Part shown: positions 9,598 to 17,468 of the stretch, one piece after another
How positions within the stretch are numbered: the first letter of the stretch is position 1
Layout: each line of letters begins with the position of its first letter
Assembly (NCBI GenBank): GCA_021775095.1
Contig: JAJFII010000042.1
Location: 1 to 64,000 of the forward strand
Length of the DNA: 64,000 nt
From: Rhodospirillales bacterium
GTDB taxonomy: Bacteria > Pseudomonadota > Alphaproteobacteria > Rhodospirillales > Casp-alpha2
Direction of reading: 5' to 3'
Program-made: the position numbers and the translations under genes
Notes under the pieces: model-generated
Seen by the model: the letters and a program-made list of their open reading frames with translations, nothing else
What the model was told of the DNA's origin: nothing
Database searches by the model: none

Positions 9598-9945
9598 ATG
9601 GTTGGGACTATTCAAAACGCTCCGATGAATTCGTCGCTGACTCAGCGAAATCGCAGCCGCCGTTTTGCCGTCGATCTGGAGGCCTCGGTTGAAGCCAACG
9701 GGATCGAAGCACCGGTTCGTATTCAGGACATTTCAGAAAGTGGCGCCGCCGTCCTTGGCGATGCCCCTGATATGACCAACGAACAGTTCCTGGACCTGCA
9801 CATTGAAGGGTATAACCGCCTTCAGGGTCGCGTCGTGCGACAGTTCGTCGGCGGCTATGCCTTGCAGTTTGACGGCGACAGCGGACCAACAATTTCGGCT
9901 GAAGAACTGGCCGAATTCAGAGAAATGGTGGCCGATGACAGTTGA
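9598..9945 (+). CDS. PilZ domain protein
   Basis: A 115-residue single-domain protein. The RxxxR-type element (RNRSRRFAVDLEASVEANG) and the later DISESGAAVLG segment match the D/NxSxxG half of PilZ c-di-GMP receptors. PilZ proteins relay c-di-GMP levels to motility or exopolysaccharide systems. The start ATG 9598 lies behind GGGGATG. The gene converges with panE and only 3 nt separate the two stop codons. The partner is not evident from the neighbours. Confidence 0.85.
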   Translation: MVGTIQNAPMNSSLTQRNRSRRFAVDLEASVEANGIEAPVRIQDISESGAAVLGDAPDMTNEQFLDLHIEGYNRLQGRVVRQFVGGYALQFDGDSGPTISAEELAEFREMVADDS

Positions 9946-9948
9946 GGA

Positions 9949-10878
9949 TCAAGCAGATGTATCGCCGTCAATAAACGGCCGTAATACCGCATAAAGCGCA
10001 TCATTGACCGGCGTTTCGATGCCAATTTCACGGCCCATGCGGCAGATTGCCCCGGTCAACCAGGGTGCTTCCAGGCGGTTTCCGGCCTCCAGGTCTGCCA
10101 ATTGCGAAGCTTTCATGGTCGGCGGCAGGGAGGTGATGAATTTCATGAGGCGCTCAAGGGTTTCATCGGGCAGGTTAACGCCCAATTTTCGGCCAATTTC
10201 GATGGTTTCGCGCATATTGACGCGAAACGCATTACGGCCTTCCTGACAATCGATAATCGGGCCAATGGGATGCCGAGCGGCGGTGGTGATCGCGCTCAAT
10301 GCGGCGAGAAAAATGAACTTTAGCCACAGGGATTTTACGATATCGCGGGCGATTTCCGCATCGAATCCGGCCTCCTTACAGGCGCTCAAAAAAGCCGCCG
10401 TACGGTCCGAAGGTTGACTATCGGCTTCGGCAAACTCAATCGACGCAAAATCACTCACATGTTTGATCAAACCGGGCTCGGCGATTACCGCCGATATTTT
10501 AGCGATGCCACCACCCACATGTTGAGCCCCCAAAATACCGGACAGCACATCGATGGCGTCAACGCCATTTTGCAGGGGAATAACCATGGTTTCCGGGCCG
10601 AGCAGGGGTTTGCACTGTTCGGCAGCCTGCGCCGTTGCCCATAGTTTGACCGCAAACAGGATCACATCAACCGGCCCGACGGTTGACGGATCGTCTGTGA
10701 CCCGGGCGTTTTCGACAACAAAATCTCCATGCACACTGTTGATACGCAAACCGTGTTGACGGATCGCCGCCGCATGGCTTCCGCGCGCGATAAAGCTGAC
10801 ATCATGCCCGGCCAGCGCCAGTTTACCGCCAAAATACCCGCCGACGGCACCCGCCGCCATAACCGCAATTTTCATCAT
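9949..10878 (-). CDS. 2-dehydropantoate 2-reductase family
   Basis: A 309-residue NADPH-dependent reductase of the ketopantoate reductase family. The Rossmann motif GAVGGYFGGKLALAGHDV is at the N-terminus, PLQNGVDA follows near residue 105, and the C-terminal helical domain has the usual catalytic Lys region (VKSLWLKFIFLAALSA). The canonical product is pantoate for CoA synthesis. Many genomes carry several paralogues acting on other 2-oxo acids, so I leave the panE symbol out. It is the third gene of trmL-hemF-(this), 21 nt after hemF. Confidence 0.88.
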   Translation of the reverse strand: MMKIAVMAAGAVGGYFGGKLALAGHDVSFIARGSHAAAIRQHGLRINSVHGDFVVENARVTDDPSTVGPVDVILFAVKLWATAQAAEQCKPLLGPETMVIPLQNGVDAIDVLSGILGAQHVGGGIAKISAVIAEPGLIKHVSDFASIEFAEADSQPSDRTAAFLSACKEAGFDAEIARDIVKSLWLKFIFLAALSAITTAARHPIGPIIDCQEGRNAFRVNMRETIEIGRKLGVNLPDETLERLMKFITSLPPTMKASQLADLEAGNRLEAPWLTGAICRMGREIGIETPVNDALYAVLRPFIDGDTSA

Positions 10879-10899
10879 TTTCTCCGTTTAAATGGTCGT

Positions 10900-11787
10900 T
10901 TAAGGCCAATGAACTTCCGGTGGCATGGACATCAGGATGGCTTCCGTATTGCCGCCGGTTTTTATGCCAAAGAGTGTGCCTCGATCCTGCAACAGGTTAA
11001 ACTCCACATAACGGCCGCGTTTCACCAGTTGCGCTTGTTTTTGCGCCTCCGTCCACGGCAGGTCCATGGCCCGGCGCACCAATTGCGGATATATTCCCAT
11101 AAAGGAAAGGCCGATATCCTGAATAAAAGCAAAGTCCTTTTCCCAGTCCCCGGAATTTAGATTATCAACAAAAATTCCACCGACGCCGCGGGGTTCCTTG
11201 CGGTGTGGTAAATAAAAATAGGCGTCACAAGCCTTTTTATAGGTTGGGTAATAACTCGGGTCGTGGCGATCACAGGCGTTTTTATAGGCCCGGTGGAATA
11301 AGGCCGTCTCTTCATCATCCGCAAACACCGGCGTCAGGTCGCCGCCACCGCCAAACCAGGCTTTTTTGGTGACAATCATGCGGGTATTCATGTGGGCTGC
11401 GGGGACCAGCGGCGAACGCGGATGAATGACAACGGAAATTCCCGCTGCCCAGAAGGTCGGATCGTCATCGGCACCGGGGATGTTTTTTCTGAACTCCGGC
11501 GAGAATTCGCCGTTAACTTCGGAAATGTTGACCCCGGCCTTTTCAAGCACTCGGCCACGCAGGACAGACATGGTGCCGCCACCGCCGGCCGCGCCGCCTT
11601 CGCCCGGCCGCTCCCAGGTTGTTTGTTTGAAGGAACCCGGTTGCAGTTCGCTGCTTGCGTTGGGGCCTTCCAAATCGGCCTCCAGCAATTCCAGGGCCCG
11701 GCACAGATCATCCCGTAACTTGCTAAACCAGTGAACGGCGCGGGCTTGGTGTTCGGTTGTGCCATAGGTCGATTGCGAATTCATCAT
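10900..11787 (-). CDS. hemF: Oxygen-dependent coproporphyrinogen III oxidase
   Basis: A 295-residue HemF. Hallmarks are the Gly-rich region GEGGAAGGGGTMSVLRG, HPRSPLVPAAHMNTR with the conserved His, WFGGGGDLTP, and KEPRGVGGIFVDNLN. It oxidatively decarboxylates coproporphyrinogen III to protoporphyrinogen IX with O2 during haem synthesis, in the cytosol. The start at ATG 11787 overlaps the trmL stop (TGATG). An oxygen-requiring enzyme is consistent with an organism that respires oxygen through the bc1 complex encoded next door. Confidence 0.97.
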   Translation of the reverse strand: MMNSQSTYGTTEHQARAVHWFSKLRDDLCRALELLEADLEGPNASSELQPGSFKQTTWERPGEGGAAGGGGTMSVLRGRVLEKAGVNISEVNGEFSPEFRKNIPGADDDPTFWAAGISVVIHPRSPLVPAAHMNTRMIVTKKAWFGGGGDLTPVFADDEETALFHRAYKNACDRHDPSYYPTYKKACDAYFYLPHRKEPRGVGGIFVDNLNSGDWEKDFAFIQDIGLSFMGIYPQLVRRAMDLPWTEAQKQAQLVKRGRYVEFNLLQDRGTLFGIKTGGNTEAILMSMPPEVHWP

Positions 11788-12257
11788 TGTCCTCTTGGAA
11801 AGGCATCAAGTTGGCGGAGCGCTTCGCCCAGAACCATGGCGGCAGCGGTCGCTAAATTCAACGAACGTTGCCCCGGGCACATGGGGATGGTCAATCGGGC
11901 ATGGACCTGATCGTGGATATGGTTGGGAACGCCGGCGCTTTCACTTCCCAGGAGAAGCACGTCACCGGCATCGAACGTATAGTCGGCATAGGGCCGGGCC
12001 GCTTTGGTGGTCAGCAACACGGTGCGGGCATTTGCCGTCGACTGCCTGAAGGTTTGCCAATTCATATGCCGGGTCAAATCGACGTGATCCAAATAATCCA
12101 TACCGGCACGGCGCATATGTTTACCGCCCCAGACAAAACCACAGGGTTCGACAATATCAACGGCTATTCCCAGACAGGCGGCAAGCCGCAGGAGTGTGCC
12201 TGTATTTTGCGGTATATCGGGCTCGTACAAGCCGAGGCGAACGGAATTATGGATCAT
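11784..12257 (-). CDS. trmL: tRNA (cytidine/uridine-34-2'-O)-methyltransferase
   Basis: A 157-residue SPOUT methyltransferase. Features are YEPDIPQNTGTLLRLAACLG at the N-terminus, GSESAGVP forming the knot, and the C-terminal IPMCPGQRSLNLATAAAMVLGEALRQ, which binds S-adenosylmethionine through the trefoil knot. TrmL 2'-O-methylates the wobble base of certain tRNA-Leu isoacceptors. I start it at ATG 12257, which matches the usual N-terminus; the open frame extends 25 codons further upstream without family resemblance. First gene of the trmL-hemF-reductase operon, divergent from petABC. Confidence 0.93.
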   Translation of the reverse strand: MIHNSVRLGLYEPDIPQNTGTLLRLAACLGIAVDIVEPCGFVWGGKHMRRAGMDYLDHVDLTRHMNWQTFRQSTANARTVLLTTKAARPYADYTFDAGDVLLLGSESAGVPNHIHDQVHARLTIPMCPGQRSLNLATAAAMVLGEALRQLDAFPRGQ

Positions 12258-12323
12258 CACAGCCACCGGTTTACTCCTCTGTGTCGGTCCAGGAAAGGCT
12301 GCTTTTCCTTGCGTCTTTATTTC

Positions 12324-12351
12324 TTGAATCATGGCGTTTTTTCGCTATACC
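12324..12351 (+). promoter_or_regulatory. Candidate sigma70-type promoter of petABC
   Basis: TTGAAT at 12324-12329 and TATACC at 12346-12351 are separated by 16 bp, giving a reasonable vegetative promoter that would start RNA near 12358. Transcription would then cross the 7-codon ORF and hairpin before reaching petA. Seen by eye only. Confidence 0.45.
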
Positions 12352-12362
12352 TACGGCGCAAC

Positions 12363-12386
12363 ATGTCTAACGGCAAGCCGTGTTGA
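12363..12386 (+). promoter_or_regulatory. Seven-codon leader ORF upstream of petABC
   Basis: ATG-TCT-AAC-GGC-AAG-CCG-TGT-TGA would encode MSNGKPC. It begins only a few bases after the predicted transcription start, so it would be leaderless or nearly so, and its stop codon touches the first base of a terminator-like hairpin. That geometry suggests a regulatory leader peptide, but translation is not demonstrated and chance is possible for so short an ORF. Confidence 0.35.
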
Positions 12387-12412
12387 AAAGCCAAGGCGTT
12401 CTTGGCTTTTTT
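12386..12412 (+). terminator. Terminator-like hairpin in the petABC leader
   Basis: AAAAGCCAAG (12386-12395) and CTTGGCTTTT (12401-12410) form a perfect 10-bp stem with a 5-nt loop, followed by more T residues. This is a textbook intrinsic terminator shape. No gene on the plus strand ends here, so it would either end a short RNA or act as an attenuator for petABC. A second small stem (AGCGACA / TGTCGCT) follows immediately downstream. Confidence 0.65.
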
Positions 12413-12524
12413 AGCGACATCGCAAGAGCGCTTGTCGCTATGCATTCAAATGCGTAGACTGAAACCGTTAGCCGAAACATAGCCCCGTAGTGGGGCACTT
12501 TGGGATCAGAATAAGGGGACCCCC

Positions 12525-13079
12525 ATGAGTGATACCGCGACCCCCGAACAGACCGCCGAGATTGATGATCAGTCGAAGCGGGATTTTCTGTTCGTTTCCA
12601 CTGCTAGCGTTGCCGCCGTTGGCACCGCACTGGCCGCATGGCCGTTCATTGACCAAATGAACCCAGCCGCAGATACCCTGGCTTTATCAACCACTGAAGT
12701 GGATCTGGAGCCAATCGAAGAGGGTCAGAGCATTACCGTGGTTTGGCGTGGAAAACCGGTCTTTATCCGCCATCGCACCGCCAAGGAGATCAGCGAAGCC
12801 AGCGCCGTAAAAAGTGCCGATCTGATTGACCCCGAAGGCGATGCAGAGCGTGTACAAAAGCCTCAATGGTTAATCATGGTTGGGGTTTGTACCCACCTGG
12901 GCTGTATTCCGCTTGGTCAAAAATCCGGCGAAAGCAAAGGCGACTTTGGCGGCTGGTTTTGCCCCTGTCACGGATCTCATTATGATACCTCTGGACGTAT
13001 TCGCAAAGGACCCGCGCCAAAAAACCTGGCCGTTCCCGAGTACAGTTTCTTGAGCGAATCTAAAGTTAAAATCGGTTAA
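12525..13079 (+). CDS. petA: Ubiquinol-cytochrome c reductase iron-sulfur (Rieske) subunit
   Basis: A 184-residue Rieske protein of the bc1 complex. The [2Fe-2S] ligands lie in CTHLGC and CPCHGS near the C-terminus, and an N-terminal membrane anchor spans about residues 25-42. The segment before the anchor reads SKRDFLF, a Tat-type motif with Lys-Arg in place of the usual twin Arg. It passes electrons from ubiquinol to cytochrome c1 on the periplasmic side. The start ATG 12525 follows AAGGGGAC. First of three genes encoding the complete bc1 catalytic core. Confidence 0.97.
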   Translation: MSDTATPEQTAEIDDQSKRDFLFVSTASVAAVGTALAAWPFIDQMNPAADTLALSTTEVDLEPIEEGQSITVVWRGKPVFIRHRTAKEISEASAVKSADLIDPEGDAERVQKPQWLIMVGVCTHLGCIPLGQKSGESKGDFGGWFCPCHGSHYDTSGRIRKGPAPKNLAVPEYSFLSESKVKIG

Positions 13080-13093
13080 GGGGAGCGAACATC

Positions 13094-14362
13094 ATGGATA
13101 CAAATAATATGCACCCCGTCATGAAATGGGTTGAACATCGGCTGCCGGTGTTCAGTTTTCTTGACCATTCTCTGGGCACCCAGTACCCGACCCCAAAAAA
13201 CCTCAATTACTGGTGGAATTTTGGCTCTCTGGCCGGTTTGGTTTTGGTTATAATGATCGTCTCCGGCATCGTCCTGGCCATGCATTACACGGCACATGTG
13301 GATTACGCCTTTAATTCCGTCGAACGGATCATGCGTGACGTCAATTATGGCTGGTTAATCCGCTATATCCACATGAACGGCGGCTCGATGTTCTTTATTG
13401 CCGTTTATATTCATATGTTCCGTGGTCTTTATTTTGGTTCCTATCAGGCGCCGCGGGAATTGTTGTGGATCATCGGCGTGTTTATTCTGTTGGCGATGAT
13501 GGCCACGGCCTTTATGGGTTATGTACTTCCCTGGGGGCAAATGAGTTTTTGGGGGGCGACGGTTATTACCAATCTGTTCTCCGCCATCCCGTTGGTCGGT
13601 GACAGCATCGTCACCCTGCTTTGGGGCGGCTTTTCCGTTGATAATCCGACCTTAAATCGTTTCTTCTCCCTGCACTTTTTATTGCCCTTTGTCATCGTTG
13701 GCCTGGTTGTGGTTCATATTTGGGCCTTGCACGTCCATGGTTCCAACAATCCAACGGGAATCGATGTCAAAAGCGAACAGGATACCGTCGGTTTTCATCC
13801 GTATTTCACGGTAAAAGACTTTTTCGGCATGGGCGTCTTCATGATTTTCTACATGTTTTTCGTTTTCTATGCGCCGAATTTCTTTGGTGAGCCCGACAAC
13901 TACATTCCAGCGAACCCATTGGTCACACCACCGCATATCGTGCCGGAATGGTATTTCCTGCCCTACTACGCAATCCTGCGCGCCTTTACCGGAGACTTTT
14001 TCGTATATCAGATCGTTTCCCTGGGCGGCTTGTTGATGGATGCCAAATTGGCCGGTGTCTTGGCAATGTTTGCCTCGATCCTGCTGCTGCTGTTCATGCC
14101 ATGGCTCGATGGCTCCAAGGTTCGCAGTTGCTCGTTTCGACCGATCATGGCCATGGCATTCTGGATCTTTTTCCTCGATTGCCTGGTGCTGGGATACATC
14201 GGTGGCAAACCGGCAGAAGGTATCTATATAACCATCGGACAATTTGCGACGTTCTATTACTTCGCCCATTTGTTGGTTATTGTGCCGCTGGTCAGTCGCC
14301 TGGAACGACCAAAACAACTGCCGGACAGCATTAACGCTTCCGTGCTCAAAGCGGCGGAGTAA
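13094..14362 (+). CDS. petB: Cytochrome b of the bc1 complex
   Basis: A 422-residue integral membrane cytochrome b with eight or so hydrophobic helices. Paired haem-ligand histidines lie in helices B and D ([18 protein letters not shown], and [20 protein letters not shown]). The quinol oxidation site motif [15 protein letters not shown] is present, as is [19 protein letters not shown]. It oxidises ubiquinol and contributes to proton translocation in the cytoplasmic membrane. The gap from petA is 14 nt with a GGGGAG ribosome site. Full length. Confidence 0.98.
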   Translation: MDTNNMHPVMKWVEHRLPVFSFLDHSLGTQYPTPKNLNYWWNFGSLAGLVLVIMIVSGIVLAMHYTAHVDYAFNSVERIMRDVNYGWLIRYIHMNGGSMFFIAVYIHMFRGLYFGSYQAPRELLWIIGVFILLAMMATAFMGYVLPWGQMSFWGATVITNLFSAIPLVGDSIVTLLWGGFSVDNPTLNRFFSLHFLLPFVIVGLVVVHIWALHVHGSNNPTGIDVKSEQDTVGFHPYFTVKDFFGMGVFMIFYMFFVFYAPNFFGEPDNYIPANPLVTPPHIVPEWYFLPYYAILRAFTGDFFVYQIVSLGGLLMDAKLAGVLAMFASILLLLFMPWLDGSKVRSCSFRPIMAMAFWIFFLDCLVLGYIGGKPAEGIYITIGQFATFYYFAHLLVIVPLVSRLERPKQLPDSINASVLKAAE

Positions 14363-14367
14363 GGGCA

Positions 14368-15141
14368 ATGCATATGAACAAGATTATTAAGTCCCTGGTA
14401 GCACTGGCATTGGTTGGTGGCGTTTTGACCGCAGGTCCGGCGGGGGCCGCAGAAGGTACGCGTGCACCGAAACAGAGCTGGAGTTTCAACGGATTGTTTG
14501 GAACCTTTGACCGGGCTGCCGCCCAGCGCGGGTTCCAGGTCTATAAGGAAGTCTGCGCCGGCTGTCATTCGATGAATTTATTGAGTTATCGCCATTTGTC
14601 GCAGCTTGGGTTCAACGAAGAAGAAGTCAAAGCCATTGCTGCTACCGTCGAAGTAAAGGACGGTCCCGATAGTGATGGGGAAATGTTTGACCGACCGGGA
14701 CTTCCCGCTGATCGTTTTGTATCGCCGTTCGCCAACGCCAATGCCGCGGCCGCCTCGAATAACGGCAAAGTACCGCCCGATCTGAGCCTGATGACGAAAG
14801 CCCGTATTGGCGGAGCCGATTATGTTTATGGGTTACTGACCGGTTATGAAGACGCACCAAGCGGCGTCGAAGTTCCAGACGGCGGAAGCTACAACAAATA
14901 CTTCTCCGGCCAGATTATTGCCATGGCACCACCGTTGTCTGATGAAGCGGTTGAATATACCGATGGCACCAAACCAACTCTGGCGCAACACGCCAAGGAC
15001 ATCACCACCTTTCTGGCCTGGGCAGCCGAGCCGGAAATGGAAGCCCGCAAGCGCATGGGCATTAAGGTTCTGCTATTTTTGCTGGTCCTGACCGGCATGT
15101 TATATGCGGTCAAACGCAAGGTTTGGGAAGACCTCCATTAA
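14368..15141 (+). CDS. petC: Cytochrome c1
   Basis: A 257-residue c-type cytochrome. A cleavable signal peptide (first about 26 residues, ending near GPAGAAEG) leads to the haem attachment motif CAGCH near residue 56. The axial Met is probably in the IAMAPPL segment (IIAMAPPLSDEA). A single C-terminal membrane helix (IKVLLFLLVLTGMLYAVKRKVW) anchors it to the periplasmic face. It receives electrons from the Rieske protein and passes them to soluble or membrane-bound cytochrome c. Five nt separate it from petB, and a strong terminator follows. Confidence 0.97.
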   Translation: MHMNKIIKSLVALALVGGVLTAGPAGAAEGTRAPKQSWSFNGLFGTFDRAAAQRGFQVYKEVCAGCHSMNLLSYRHLSQLGFNEEEVKAIAATVEVKDGPDSDGEMFDRPGLPADRFVSPFANANAAAASNNGKVPPDLSLMTKARIGGADYVYGLLTGYEDAPSGVEVPDGGSYNKYFSGQIIAMAPPLSDEAVEYTDGTKPTLAQHAKDITTFLAWAAEPEMEARKRMGIKVLLFLLVLTGMLYAVKRKVWEDLH

Positions 15142-15166
15142 GGCTTTTCGCCCTTGATTTTTAGAG

Positions 15167-15199
15167 ACGGCCCCATAAACTTTTGGGGCCGTTTTTATT
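15167..15199 (+). terminator. Rho-independent terminator after petC
   Basis: ACGGCCCC (15167-15174) pairs with GGGGCCGT (15185-15192) around a 10-nt loop and is followed by TTTTATTT. It lies 26 bp after the petC stop and ends the petABC transcript. Confidence 0.9.
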
Positions 15200-15214
15200 T
15201 GCGGGGGTCGGTGA

Positions 15215-15709
15215 ATGCAACAAATACAACACATCGAATTTATCGGCTATCGGCCCGGCGGACTGGCGACCCTGTGCGCCCTGCAGTCCGCCTATTACGC
15301 CATGGATTGGGGCTTTGACCATCGCTATGAGGCCGTCGTTGCGGCCAGCATAAGCGAATTCCTGCAGCGCTACGACCCAACCAGGGATTTTGTCCAACTT
15401 GTCCGCCACAACGGCGATATCAAAGGCGGTATCGTCATTGACAGCCTGGACGGGACCACGGGTCAGTTGCATTGGTTCATTTTAAGCGCCGACCTCAGAG
15501 GATCGGGAAGCGGTCGCCAACTCATGGCCAACGCCATGACTTTCGTTGAAAACGGGCCTTTCCGACGCCTGTTCCTGACGACATTTGAAGGCCTCGAGGC
15601 GGCGCGCCATCTTTATCAAAGTCACGGTTTCCAGTTGACGGAGACGCAACAGAACGACACCTGGGGCCGCCGGGTTTTGGAACAACGGTTTGATTGGATC
15701 CGTCCCTAA
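15215..15709 (+). CDS. GNAT family N-acetyltransferase
   Basis: A 164-residue acetyltransferase. The acetyl-CoA binding motif A appears as WFILSADLRGSGSGRQLMANAM, and motif B as LTTFEGLEAARHLYQSHGFQLTE. The N-terminus (IEFIGYRPGGLATLCALQSAYYAMDWGFD) resembles GNAT domains that in other proteins are fused to MarR regulators. The acceptor substrate is unknown. Monocistronic, between the petC terminator and the PhyH gene. Confidence 0.88.
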   Translation: MQQIQHIEFIGYRPGGLATLCALQSAYYAMDWGFDHRYEAVVAASISEFLQRYDPTRDFVQLVRHNGDIKGGIVIDSLDGTTGQLHWFILSADLRGSGSGRQLMANAMTFVENGPFRRLFLTTFEGLEAARHLYQSHGFQLTETQQNDTWGRRVLEQRFDWIRP

Positions 15710-15862
15710 TCATCAGAAATAAAATGGGCGCAATCGGGTGTCGCGGGAGGTAAATTTTTCAGTTCGAGTTGGCGCTTTTCGTATATAAATGTCAGGCTGG
15801 TACCGTCCAGCAATAACCGCCGATGTAAGCTGACCTAATCAGACGATGATGTGGAGTCAATT

Positions 15863-16693
15863 ATGCCGTTAAGCAGTTCGGAAATTCGTCAATTTGAGCA
15901 CGATGGTCATATTTCACCAGTCGACGTGCTTAGTCGATCGGAAGCCGGTGACTTGAGAAAAAAACTCGAGACCCTTGAAGCCGCCCAGGGTGGCGCTTTG
16001 TATCCGGCCCAGCGCAATAAATCCTTTTTGCTGTTCAAGTGGCTCAATGATCTGACCCGTGATGCCCGTATTCTTGACCCCATATCACAATTGATCGGCC
16101 CGGATATTTTGTTGTGGAACACCCTGTTTTGGATCAAGGAGGCCGGGACAAAGGATTTTGTTTCCTGGCACCAGGACACAAAATATTGGGGCCTTTCCAG
16201 CACCGAGGTGATTACCGCCTGGATCGCTTTGGCACCGGCCTCAATCGACGCCGGGTGCATGCGGGTCATGCCCGGCACCCACCACGGCCATGTCCTGGCC
16301 CATGAAGACCGCTATCATGAAGACAACATGTTGACCCGGGGCCAGGAGATCAGCGCCCGACTGGATGAAACCAAGGCCGTCTACATGCCTTTGCAAACGG
16401 GACAGATGTCGATCCATAATTACCGTCTGGCGCATGCGTCCGGTCCCAATCTGTCGGAGGACCGACGGATTGGCATATCCATGCATTTCATGCCGCCCGT
16501 AACCCGCCAGATTGTCGGCACCTGGGATTGTGCCATGTTGGTCAGGGGCAACGACAGCTACGGTAATTTTGAAGCGGCCCCGGTCCCGACCTGTGATTTT
16601 GACCCCGCCGCTGTCGCCTACCACGAAAAAGCCGCCAAGGCGATCAACGAAGTCCTTTATTCCGGAGCCGCCGTTAACGACGGCAAACTCTAA
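15863..16693 (+). CDS. Phytanoyl-CoA dioxygenase (PhyH) family enzyme
   Basis: A 276-residue Fe(II)/2-oxoglutarate oxygenase. The HxD half of the iron-binding facial triad is in SWHQDTKYWG, and the distal His and oxoglutarate-binding Arg are in LAHASGPNLSEDRRIG. DAGCMRVMPGTHH is typical of the PhyH family. ATG 15863 is chosen because GGAG lies 6 nt upstream; GTG 15851 is in frame. Substrates of bacterial members include fatty-acyl and natural-product-like compounds, so a specific reaction cannot be named. No partner genes adjoin. Confidence 0.9.
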   Translation: MPLSSSEIRQFEHDGHISPVDVLSRSEAGDLRKKLETLEAAQGGALYPAQRNKSFLLFKWLNDLTRDARILDPISQLIGPDILLWNTLFWIKEAGTKDFVSWHQDTKYWGLSSTEVITAWIALAPASIDAGCMRVMPGTHHGHVLAHEDRYHEDNMLTRGQEISARLDETKAVYMPLQTGQMSIHNYRLAHASGPNLSEDRRIGISMHFMPPVTRQIVGTWDCAMLVRGNDSYGNFEAAPVPTCDFDPAAVAYHEKAAKAINEVLYSGAAVNDGKL

Positions 16694-16735
16694 GCAAAAC
16701 GCTCAGGCTGAATAGGGAACGATCCGCAGCACTGC

Positions 16736-17446
16736 TCAGACCGCGTATCTCAGCAATATATCCGCCAGTTTCTGCGGTTCTGTTACCATACAATCGTGGC
16801 CGGTGGCCATTTCATAAACATCCCAGTCGGCCTGCTGTTCGGCAAAGGATTGAAATTTGTCCATATAGGGCAGTGGCGGTTTGGTGCAGCGGATATAGGC
16901 TTTGTCGGCGACGCGGGTCCAGTCTCCTGTCAGGGCGCTGGTTTCGGCAAAACACTTAAGCGGCTGCGGCACGCAGTTGGCGTCTCCCCACTGCTGTTGA
17001 ACGGGGTCGGTGATCCCATAAAAAGCAACCGGCGGCGCCGGTATTTGCCATCCGTTAAAGTTTTTTGCCTTTGCTAAAAATTCCTGACGGCGTTCTTCAT
17101 GTTGTAAATCGAGGACACTTTTGCCGTTTTCCGGGATCACGGCATCGAGATAAATGAGCGTCGATAGGGCGTCCGGCATGGCGTCGGCAACGCCTGTGAC
17201 AACGGCACCGCCATAACTGTGACCGAGCAGGACCGTATCGGACAGGGTCTCCGCCCGATAAAGGCCAAGTACATCGGCAATGTGGGTGCTCAAACCAACG
17301 TCTGTGGTAATTTCGTCAAAACGATCACCTAGGCCGGTTAGGGTCGGCGTGAAAACCCGGTGGCCTTTGGCCTCAAGTTCGGGCGTAAAATCACGCCAGC
17401 ACCAGCCGCCGTGGAAAGCCCCATGAACCAATACAAATGTTGTCAC
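16736..17446 (-). CDS. Alpha/beta hydrolase
   Basis: A 236-residue hydrolase. The oxyanion region FVLVHGAFHGGWCW lies at the N-terminus, the nucleophile elbow is GHSYGG, and a C-terminal His is in ATGHDCMVTEP. The order and short length recall plant methylesterase/salicylate-binding-like enzymes. I start at GTG 17446, 22 nt after the stop of the aldolase/dehydrogenase gene and behind AGGA; the longer open frame would overlap that gene. The two are probably co-transcribed. Esterase activity is likely; the substrate is unknown. Confidence 0.87.
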   Translation of the reverse strand: MTTFVLVHGAFHGGWCWRDFTPELEAKGHRVFTPTLTGLGDRFDEITTDVGLSTHIADVLGLYRAETLSDTVLLGHSYGGAVVTGVADAMPDALSTLIYLDAVIPENGKSVLDLQHEERRQEFLAKAKNFNGWQIPAPPVAFYGITDPVQQQWGDANCVPQPLKCFAETSALTGDWTRVADKAYIRCTKPPLPYMDKFQSFAEQQADWDVYEMATGHDCMVTEPQKLADILLRYAV

Positions 17447-17468
17447 GCTATTCGGGTCCTGAGCCGAG

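Noticed and set aside
12257-12332. An N-terminal extension of TrmL to 12332
   Set aside because: The added 25 residues do not resemble the family; ATG 12257 gives the usual start.
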